Shown: piece by piece, positions 13,104 through 21,458 of the stretch
Layout of the letters: every line of letters begins with the position of its first letter
How positions within the stretch are numbered: the first letter of the stretch is position 1
DNA from: Hymenoscyphus infarciens
Taxonomy: Eukaryota > Ascomycota > Leotiomycetes > Helotiales > Helotiaceae
DNA: 64,000 nt
Assembly: GCA_001414345.1 (NCBI GenBank)
Contig: LLCB01000264.1
Span: 16,791-80,790, forward strand
Direction: 5' to 3'
The notes under the pieces: model-generated
The model's database searches: none
Seen by the model: only the letters and a program-made list of their open reading frames with translations
What the model was told of the DNA's origin: nothing
Position numbers and translations under genes: made by a program

Positions 13104-14073
13104 TCAATCCACCCATCGCTGCTGATCTCTATCATAGCCTATGATATCGAGATCAACATTCAAGGTTCGAAGCATCATTGCCATCGTGAACTCCTGTATC
13201 AAAATCAGTAACCGTAAACTAGTTACCGTATCTGGGAAGGACTTACATCCTCCTCACCCGGCCGCTCCCCTGTATCGCCTACTCCCTTCTCACGTTGTGA
13301 TTTCTCATTCTCCGTTTCTATTTCCACATCGTATTGATCATACAGCTCTCTCTTCCTCTTTGCTCTCTCTTTTGATTTTTCGTCATCTTCGTCATCGTCA
13401 TCGTCGTCATCATCGTTGTTATTATTATTCTGATCGGTTTCCCACTGGCCTTGAAATTCCTGCTGTTTTTTCTGCATCGCCTTCCATGCTCTCGGCCCAC
13501 CCATTCTGCGGATACAAGGTTAGCATCTGCTAGAAACAAGAGAGGGAGACGCGGGGAAATCAGCAAATACCTATTGACTCTATCCCTCACCCTCCCAAAC
13601 ATCTCCTCGGCCGCCTCCCTACTCGCCCCTCTCCATTTCTCAATCAAGATCCGTAGTTCCCCATCAACCTCTCCGTCCTTCGTCTCAAGCTCAATCTTTC
13701 TCGCCTGCTCCGCAGTATCCAATTCTTCCTTCAAAGCTCTCAGATCTCTCTCCAAGTCCCTCTGCGTACGAAGTAATGGTGCAATCGCAGGATCAGCATT
13801 CAGAACCGCCGTTGAAACCGGGGACGAGAACTGTTTTTTTCTCGACACGGGACGGGGTGTGCGATTGAGATTCAGAGGTGAATTTGGAAGTTTGGGCGGA
13901 TTGCTAGAGAGAATCAGCTTCGCAGATGGCGTGGTATTCTGTACTGGCGTTTTCGTGCCATCTTGAGCTTTCACTGGAGACTTGAAGGGCGTCTTGAAGG
14001 GCGAGCGGAATGGTTTGCAGAGAGTCTTGGAGGCGTCATCGATGCGTCGACGTTTGGCAGCTGGTGTTGACAT
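13104..14073 (-). CDS. SFR1: Swi5-dependent recombination protein Sfr1/Mei5 homologue
   Basis: The family partners with Swi5/Sae3 to stabilise Rad51 and Dmc1 filaments during homologous recombination in the nucleus. Three exons (14073-13571, 13505-13247, 13193-13104) give 283 residues. Introns are 13506-13570 (GTATTT, GCTAAC branch, CAG) and 13194-13246 (GTAAGT, CAG). The N-terminus is basic and disordered, with repeated SP/TP motifs (KRRRIDDASK, FKTPFKSPVK). A coiled coil follows at about residues 95-150 (LRTQRDLERDLRALKEELD), then DGEVDGELRILIEKWRGASR and MGGPRAWKAMQKKQQEF. The C-terminus FTMAMMLRTLNVDLDIIGYD is the conserved end of the family. A lineage-specific Asn5/Asp8 acidic tract lies at about residues 193-207. 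The start is the first ATG, and all exon phases match. It runs in the same direction as the downstream mutase-fold gene. Confidence 0.82.
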
Positions 14074-14563
14074 TTTGGACTCGGTCTTGGACGAGGTGGT
14101 TAGTGCTGAGGTGTCAGTTGGGGAGTAAAGGTTGCGAGCATGCTCTTGAATGATGATAATGTTTTCAACGAGGTTGTAAAGTCCAGGCCAGGCCGGGTTG
14201 GCGACAGCGACAAAAGGCCAAGACTTGGCGTCCCGAGCCTGAGCCGGAAAGAAGAACTATCCGGCATGCTTTCTTTCAAAATAATTGAATGAAGTCCTAA
14301 GCATAAAGGGAACAAGATTTAATTACTTGGTTACTCTTCTAATAGTCCACCTCGTCTATTCTACTTCGTTCAATTCTACCATCTCACCATCATCGGACCC
14401 AGATCTTAATTCCTCTTAGCCGGCGTCAGATGAGGAGAAGCAAAATTACGATCCTTCAACACCAGCATCGCACGATTCGCACCGGACCCTCGATCTCAAC
14501 CCAGAGAACCACCTCATATTACAGTCAACTCATGGCTTAGGCCTCGTCGCAATGTTCATCCGC
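14074..14563. other. Intergenic: Sfr1 upstream region
   Basis: About 490 bases between the Sfr1 start and the stop of the mutase-fold gene, holding the Sfr1 promoter. One 71-codon minus-strand frame (14315-14100) shows no recognisable protein. No RNA gene or repeat was seen. Confidence 0.6.
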
Positions 14564-16367
14564 TTAGTTGCCACTTTCAAGGGTTTCCATACCCTCGAAT
14601 GGGAATGCTGTTCGAGTGCTGGAATCAGTAGTTGTACCTCCCACTTGGACGCCCGAATCGACAGTCATAGCTCCTACTTGTACACTTGAATCTTTGGTTT
14701 TGTGCTTCGGGGTTTGGGTAGTGAAATGTGCAGTTGTACCTCCCACTTGGACGCCCGAATCGACAGTCATACCTCCTACTTGTACACTTGAATCTTTGGT
14801 TGTGTGCTTCGGGGTTTGGGTAGTGAAATGTGCAGTTGTACCTCCCACTTGGACGCCCGAATCGACAGTCATACCTCCTACTTGTACACTTGAATCTTTG
14901 GTTTTGTTCTTCGGGGTTTGGGTAGTGAAATCGGCAGTTGTAGATCCCACTTGTACACCCGAATCTTTGGTTTCGCTCTTCAGGGTTTGCGTACTGGCAT
15001 CGATAGTTGGAGCTTCTGTTTGTACACATGAATATTCAGTTTTCTTCTCCCGGGGGCGCATCCCAGCATTGGCAGTTGTGGCTCCCACTTGTATGCCTGA
15101 GTCTGTAGTCTTAGCTCTCACTTGGGCGCCTGGGTCGCCTTTGATGGCGGTTTCTAAAGCTGCTATTATACTTTTATCGCTGTACCACCCACGTGGTTTA
15201 GACAGAGAGGCTTCAACCGAGGGGATTACCTGGCGGATATTTGCCCAATGTATTATATCATGCTCGGGGTGGAGGCTGAGTCTCTGGGTATATCGTCGAT
15301 CAACGTAGTCAAGAAAATCGTCGTCGAAAGCACACCACTTGCGTGTCTTGCTTTCTTTAGTTTCAAATAATGAGTGCGATGTAAACTCGTATGTTCTGTA
15401 TTGTAAGTTGTGATAGGTTTCCGTTTCTAGAGTCCACGTCAGTAGTTGAATCCATATGCTATATCTAACTTTCATGGAACGACTTACCCTTTCCAGTGAC
15501 GTGCTTATGAATTTCGTCCATGAAGCTCCCATGTGTGACCACCGCAATCTCGATATCCCTTCCGTTGCTTTCCCTGCTGCCGTATCGTTCCCGAGAGTTT
15601 GGATAGAATGGGAGTCGTTTCAACGATGGATTGCACCTCTTTTCGGTTTCCTGGCGACCTAAATCCCACAAGTTGAAGACTACCTCGCGCGCTTTTCTGG
15701 CTTTTTCTGCTGAGCCGCGTTTTGTGATCTTCTCCCAACCTCTCTCAAGGGCACTCAAGTCTATGTCTCTTCCGTTGATGAACGATTCAAGGTCTAAAGT
15801 GGAACTTCCATGGCTAGAATTCGAGGTACCCAAAGACCGAAGTGAAGGCCAGACTACAAGTCTCAACCCTTCAGTTTGTAGAGGATGGAACGCTAGATGG
15901 GCTTGATCTCAGGATATCCAGGTCAGTCTCCTTCTTAGAAAGATTCAAGATTTGCCAGACAGGTAAAGAGTCACTCGTTACTCCTGAAAGACCAGAATAG
16001 GAAAAATTCCCTGAGAAGTTGGACTCACCAGTTTGCAGAGCTCTCTTCATTGGCGAAACGATAACATGTGTAATTCTCTGCATCGGCTCAAAATTCTCTC
16101 TAAAGTGGTCGGCTTGGCAGATACCTAACTGGTTCAGTACTGGATCGACTAGGTGGCCTTTATTCTTTTGGTTTTCGCACTTGCATACGTCAGTAAAATT
16201 CCTCCAGGGAAACTCTATGAAAGACCTACTTCTGCATGCCTAATAAAATGTACTATGACGCGAGGTCTTTCTGTGTCTGGTGGACAGCTATCCACCATTC
16301 CACAAACATGCGATCGATATGGCGATTCCCTTCTCTTTCTCTTCAGATAATTGATCTCTGGGGCCAT
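14564..16367 (-). CDS. Histidine-phosphatase (phosphoglycerate mutase fold) protein with LC8-type motif array
   Basis: Four exons (16367-16230, 16179-16029, 15892-15488, 15426-14564) encode 518 residues; all phases agree. Introns are 16180-16229 (GTAGGT, TACTGAC branch, AAG), 15893-16028 (GTGAGT, TAG) and 15427-15487 (GTAAGT, CTACTGAC branch, TAG). Residues about 35-230 form a histidine-phosphatase domain: FIRHAE with catalytic R43-H44, VSPMKRALQT, VVWPSLRSLGTSN and VVTHGSF with the second His at 217. The substrate cannot be told. Residues about 340-512 are a low-complexity tail of 13 short motifs centred on Gln (SGIQVG, SCVQTE, ASTQTL, FTTQTP, SSVQVG, SGVQVG) spaced mostly 11-12 residues, plus one degenerate copy (SSTRTA). 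These resemble TQT and GIQV-type binding motifs for dynein light chain LC8/Dyn2. Binding is inference. A mobile-element origin looks unlikely. Confidence 0.8.
14637..14984 (-). repeat. 102-bp in-frame tandem repeat (3 copies plus a partial)
   Basis: Near-identical 102-bp units start at 14637, 14739 and 14841, followed by a diverged partial copy from 14943. Each unit encodes 34 residues carrying three Gln-centred motifs. The unit length is a multiple of three, so gain or loss of copies keeps the frame. Confidence 0.92.
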
Positions 16368-18122
16368 GGCGCCGGGCTCGGGTGCTTGCGAAATCTCGAA
16401 TTAACACTTTTCTTCTTGTGAGAGTCCTCGGACTGTGTTTGCAATTGACGTTCAGCGATTTGAGATCGAACTTTCTGGGTGTGCTCTTTGGTTTGTGAGT
16501 GCTGTATTTAAAGGCGAGTCCGTTCTTCTTATGCGTGGATGCCTAGCTCCCCAACGGGCTGTTCCTAGACTCTTGTTTATGATGGTCGTTTATGGCGCGC
16601 GTTTGCTTTGTGTCACGTAGAAGTGGACCCTCGCTACCTCTCAGGGGTGCTTCGCACCTGTATGAGAGACTCAGCTCCCCCGGATTCAAGATCTTTGAAG
16701 TGTTTCCACCTGCTACGATACATGCGACATCGAAAGAAGTCGCGTGCTGCGCGCAACTGAAAAAAGCTCTCCATGTTTAAACCGTGGTGTTGTCTTGGGG
16801 TTTACCCAGCTGCAGCCTGCCGCCCAAACAAAATTCACCTCGAGATCATGCACGATCATCGGAGTAGTCTGCCACCTACTAAAGACAACTTAAGAAATCA
16901 GATAATGTCATTTATCGAGATACAACGCTATCATCGCGATATTACCGGTGGCATATCAGGGGGGTCTACGATATTATCGTGTCATATTAAGTGATCCAAT
17001 CGATACCGGATTTCTAAGGATAACCAATAATGTATTAATTATCGACGGAAAATAGTTAATCTAGAGGAGAACAGTTCTTCTAGCTTCTAGCTAAGAGCTA
17101 ATAGAATACTTAGTTTTCTAAAAATAAAGATAACGCTATATATTTTAATAGTAAATTATAATTAGTTATAACTCTAAGAAACCACTTGTCTTGTTATAAA
17201 TCCTTTATACTAATTTAAGATTTATATAATAACTTTTTAATATTAATAAAGTAGAGTTCCAAAACGAAATTATAAGTTATATAATCTCTATTTAGTACTA
17301 TAAGGCACTAGCACCAAAGCCGGATATTTATTATATTACATAACAATTTATAATATTTATTATATAATATATCGCGATAATCAAATACAATATCATATCG
17401 CCGCCTAAGTCTACTCATTGAGAATTTAGTTCTTTTCTCTAGAAATTTGAAAATTACCATAAGTTTCCTCTATTTACACTGATTAATCTAAAAGTTACTT
17501 GTTTTTGTTTTAATCAAATAAAGTATACTTACTGTCGCCTGTATTATCGACTAGGAGCCCTACTTATATCGTCTCAACAAAATTAATTATAAAACTACCG
17601 GCCGGAAACACTTAATTTTTATATGCAATTGAAACCCTACTGCCTAGAGCTCTTGGGAACAGAGGCGAGTAAGCAAGAGTCTTAAAACTCAAAAACTTGT
17701 TCCTAATTATCAATTTGGCACTACTTTGATTCATTATCTTCTCTCCATTCACTTATGAAGCCTCAAGCAATCTATACTCCGCAGTCCCACTAGTTCCCCA
17801 CGCAACCCCGCACCCCGTTGCAACATGCGTAGTGAATAACCCTTAAGGTCTTGCAACTTCAAAGTCTCGACATGCTAATTTCCGGTTAAATCGAATTCAA
17901 CATTCACCAAATTCAATATAGGGAGAAAGGGAGAGGAAAGTAGTTGACAGTGATTCTTCATTTCAAGGCTCTTCCTAGCCGCTATTCTGGGCTTCCTAGC
18001 CACATATGATGCCAGAATGTTACAATTATTACGTCCATCCTGACGCCCCATTATCCACCCAGCCCCTTAAATTCCACCCGGATGATGGTACCGCTACCCA
18101 GCGTCATAAATAAATTCGTACA
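16368..18122. other. Intergenic stretch with one TA-rich insertion
   Basis: About 1.75 kb between the mutase-fold gene and the stop of the purine permease gene. 16.4-16.9 kb has ordinary composition with short frames (60-75 codons) that look like no known protein. About 16.91-17.42 kb is TA-rich and probably an inserted repeat. 17.4-18.1 kb shows nothing recognisable. Confidence 0.5.
16917..17395. mobile_element. Candidate miniature inverted-repeat element
   Basis: A TA-rich island of about 480 bp inside ordinary DNA. Its ends share an imperfect inverted repeat of about 25 bases (about 16917-16942 and 17369-17395) around the palindromic core ATCGCGATAT, with roughly three quarters of positions matching. 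No target duplication was identified, so this is a tentative call. Confidence 0.35.
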
Positions 18123-20703
18123 CTATGAAAACTTCTCTGACTTCCCCCCAGTTGCGTCGACGTCAACCGGCTTCGCGATTGCTTGAGTACCGACTTCCGA
18201 TTTGTATTTGTATGTCTCGTCGGGGGTGGTGTGAGTAGAAGGCGAAGATGAGTGAGTAGCGACCGGTCCGTCGTCTTCGTGCCAGAAATCCTTTTTGCTA
18301 CACCACCGGTTTTAGTATGGGGGGAATTTATATAAACAAACAAAAAAAAAAGACAAAAAGAAGAACAACAATTACCCCTTGCTAGCTCGGACAACCCAAG
18401 CAGGAAGAATGCCACCCTTGACCCAAAAACTCCATGGCTCCTTGAACTCCTTGTCGGCTGGAACCCAGCGACCACCAGAAGCAATCTCAACGAGCCAAAC
18501 AGAGGTATTGATGATCATGTAGGAGACAATACCAGCGATAAGGCCGTAGGCGATGGAGTAAGTGAACGGCATGACGGCCAAGGTGAGAAATGCTGGCAAG
18601 GAATCTCCCCAGTATCTCCAATTGATGTCCTTAGCAGCTTTCGCCATCATGGCACCGACAATGATGAGAGTGCATCCAGTAGCCCAGGGTGGAATCGAGG
18701 CGAAGATTGGCGCGAAGAAAATCGAAATAAAAAAGCAAGAGCCAGTAACCATTGCGGTGATACCAGTCTTCCCACCTTCGGAAATACCTGCACCGGACTC
18801 GATGAATGCTGTGACGGGTGAAAGTCCAAAGAGAGATCCAATCGAGATACCAAAGGCTGCAAAAGTGTCAGCGGAAATCCATCTGTCATGAAATCACGGC
18901 AATGACAATAGAAAGGGCAGTAAATAGCTCTAAAGAGTAAGTCAAGGTAGCTTTGGGTACTCGAGGTCCTTTCAATTGTTTCAAGTGTTTTTGGGATAAT
19001 TTATTACCCTGGAGAGCTGGAACAACGGGAGCAAGGTAGGCACTTGCGAATGTTTGCCCTAGCCTCCACAGACCACTGAAAAAGCGAAGAGACGGGGAAG
19101 TACTGACCATCAACCAAATATGCGACTGCTGAGCCCTCAAAATCTTGAGTCTCCTCATTGATTGCACCCGAGAAGCGTGCCATGGAGTATAAAGTTCCAG
19201 TACAATCCAGAATATCGACGTAGAGGAAGGTAATCAAGGCGAGACCAAATTGACCAGAGACTCCACTGATGTTCCAATTTTGAGCCACAAGTGTTTCTCC
19301 AATGGGGTGGAATGTGACAACTTTCTTGAAAAAGTTGAAAGCATCATCTCCAATAGGCGTATGCGGGAAGTAGGTGACATCCGTATTTCTTGGCCAAGAA
19401 ATGATCGAAACGAGCATGATACCGAGGATGATCGCTCCCTTGACGCGGTAGGCCAAAAGAATTGCTGTAAGAAAGCCGCCGCAGAATATGCCGACCCACT
19501 GGAACCAATCAGCGTATGTTTTTGGGAAGTAAGTCAAGTCGACAAGTGCTCCTGACCACTAAGGATAGGAGCCTCCCGATGAACAATGTAAAGATTTTCC
19601 ATTGTCAAGTATTGTCCCAGAAAGTTGGAACAATCAACTTTAAAGGTTCCAATACATTTGGGTTAATATTTTGGGTTATTCTAGATAGCTAGAATAACCG
19701 AGATTTGGGGTGGGGGAGGGGTGGCATTTTAGATTCAATGCCGCATATATTGAGAGAGCTTGAAAAGGGGGACACAGTGGGTTGCATACCATGGTAGGGG
19801 AACGCATCTTGACTCCTCCAGGACAGACACCCTCAACCAGTTCTGAAGGCAGACATCCAGCAAGTTCAAGAGGGGTATCTTTTGCTCCAGTGATAACACC
19901 AATCCCAGCGCTGTAGCCCATTCCAATAATCGCTAGTGAATATTAGCTTAAGAATTTTTAATTTCCGAAGTGAAAGATGAGGTTGACTTACTAAGATAGA
20001 GACCAATGCCCACACCAGAAGCAAGCTTGATAGAGGCAGGAATTGCTCTGGCGAGCCATTGTCGCATTCCAAAGATTGATAGACCCACGAAGACGAAGCC
20101 TTCAATAAAGATGGCGGTCAAAGCAAGGCGATATGGGACAGGGCCAGTTCCGTGAAAGCCAACAACAGTGTATGTGAAATAAGCGTTTAACCCCATACCA
20201 GGTGCTAAAGCAATCGGCATGTTGGCGAAGAGACCCATGCAAAATGAGGTGAGGGCAGCCACGGCGGCAGTTCCAGTAATGAAGTCACGGTGGACGACGC
20301 TGAGGCAGAGGTTGTAATCAACATCCTTGAGGCAGGTAGGGTCGGTAGAATCGTTGCAGACACAAGTTCCACCACTGTCAGTGAGAATAGTAGCATTGAC
20401 CTGAAGATCGGATTAGTTTTGGTTCCTGTGTTTTAGGCTGAGATGGCTAGATGAATTGATAGATCATAGATCGATAGATCGATAGATCAATAGATCGGTT
20501 GTATGATTAGATGGATTAGGTGAGGAACATACTGAGATGATATATGCCATAGCAAAGAAAGTTGCAATACCCGCGCGTAGCTCAGTAAGGAAACGCGAAC
20601 CCTTGCGTTCACGGCGATGACCAGAGCCCTCCAAACGAAAGCGACGACCCACGATGCTACCGGCGATAGCATCGTTGATCTTTGTTGCCCAAGCAATAGC
20701 CAT
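18123..20703 (-). CDS. azgA: AzgA-type adenine/guanine/hypoxanthine permease
   Basis: The product is a plasma-membrane purine:H+ symporter of the AzgA branch of the nucleobase transporter superfamily. Six exons (20703-20533, 20400-19992, 19932-19790, 19498-19108, 18856-18376, 18297-18123) give 589 residues, close to the family's length. Family text includes RFRLEGSGHRRERKGS, ELRAGIATFFAMAYIISVNA, IALAPGMGLNAYFTYTVVG, YSAGIGVITGA, YRVKGAIILGI, TFLYVDILDCTGTLYSMARF, FEGSAVAYLVDAFGISIGS, PVTAFIESGAGISEGGKTG and PFTYSIAYGLIAGIVSYM. Introns 3 (19499-19789) and 4 (18857-19107) are unusually long. The intron 3 acceptor was chosen so that TM joins WVGIFCGG; an upstream TAG acceptor at about 19550 would add 18 residues. 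The last intron (18298-18375) starts at GTAATT; retaining it gives an early stop after RASKG. Intron 1 contains a GATAGATC microsatellite. Confidence 0.9.
18979..19041 (+). repeat. Short interspersed repeat, copy in permease intron 4
   Basis: The segment contains CTGGAGAGCTGGAACAAC and GGGAGCAAGGTAGGC. It aligns with a copy in intron 3 of the same gene (19645-19702) and one at 44.3 kb, all in the same orientation. Over 26 bases (19016-19041 against 44348-44373) 22 positions are identical, and the differences are transitions. Confidence 0.6.
19645..19702 (+). repeat. Short interspersed repeat, copy in permease intron 3
   Basis: The segment starts with TTCCAATACATTTGGGTTAA and ends in an 11-bp-arm palindrome (19674-19699, GGTTATTCTAG, four-base loop, CTAGAATAACC). 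It matches the copy at 44273-44325 (TTCCAATACACCTGGATTAA) and, through CTAGATAGCTAGAATAACC, the copy in intron 4. Confidence 0.6.
20459..20500. repeat. GATAGATC microsatellite in permease intron 1
   Basis: Repeated GATAGATCGATAGATC-type units lie within intron 1 (20401-20532) of the permease gene. They have no coding effect and are a likely length-variable site. Confidence 0.85.
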
Positions 20704-21458
20704 GTTGGCAATGGTGGTTTGTCGGAACCTTTAACTTCCCTGAAAGGTTGGGGTGGTGTTGTTGGTTGAAAGTAGGAAAGGTTGCGAGATTAGGAGGCGG
20801 GACTATTAAACCAACGCGCCTCACGAACATCGACCTATGATATGGACCTAACAGTGCTTCACTTCTTATCTTTCGCTGTCCAGGTTTGTAGATTCTATTT
20901 GTTTTCTCCCGTCTTTTTCAAATCGCCAAGATCAGTTGCAGCCCACTCAAAGCCCTTGGCACCTCTGACAAGCACGACGCCACCACGCAAAGAATTCAAC
21001 TCGGGTAAGCTTCTACGATAGGAAATCATGCCCCGCCAAAGCCGCACTTGGAAAATCCTCAACTCTTCTTTGGATCCAAAGGTGCCGGGGGGTGCCGGAC
21101 AGGACTAATCGTTGATCCAGAACTGAGCAATTACGATACGCAGGTAGGCGATTTGCTATCCGTCGTCATTTACTCTAGACTCGGGAATCTTCGTTGTTTG
21201 GAAACCCTGATTTTCATATTCCCGTTCCCTCCAGTTCAGTGTGACTGGGGTCGGGTGAGCCAATGCGAGAGAGGAAGGTCCTTCGGGAATATGATAGGAT
21301 AATAAAACGGGAGAGAGTGAGATATCACCCAAGAGAAATAAAAAAGAAGTGAAAGAGAGCAACCTGCATCCACGGAGAAGATGTACTGGATATCTTTTAA
21401 TTATGTGGTTACTTTTTACATGCTAGAACCTACACTGCAAAGAAACGTCTTCAACGGA
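20704..21458. other. Intergenic: permease promoter region
   Basis: About 755 bases between the permease start and the Hrd3 stop; both genes are on the minus strand. It holds a candidate zinc-cluster site CGG-N6-CCG at 21086-21097. Frames here (for example 21048-21302 plus) show no recognisable protein. Confidence 0.5.
21086..21097. promoter_or_regulatory. Candidate CGG-N6-CCG zinc-cluster site
   Basis: CGG GGGGTG CCG lies 383 bases upstream of the permease ATG. The purine-utilisation activator UaY of Aspergillus binds TCGG-N6-CCGA, and azgA belongs to that regulon there. The outer T and A of the full consensus are missing (the flanks are C and G), so this is a weak candidate. Confidence 0.25.

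Noticed and set aside
14637..14984. CRISPR-like regular repeats
   Set aside because: The units are tandem with no unique spacers, they are coding, and the organism is a fungus.
14625..15029. A 134-codon Arg/Asn-rich minus-strand frame
   Set aside because: It is an alternative register of the same tandem repeats; the spliced phosphatase frame is in another register and is continuous with conserved motifs.
14568..15308. A 246-codon plus-strand frame opposite the mutase-fold gene
   Set aside because: It is the mirror of the 102-bp repeats in the real minus-strand gene; its text is a simple repetition (PPTWTPESTV) without other support.
19499..19555. The alternative acceptor TAG in permease intron 3 that would add 18 residues
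   Set aside because: The added residues interrupt a conserved junction (TM followed by WVGIFCGG or its relatives); the CAG acceptor at 19499 restores it.
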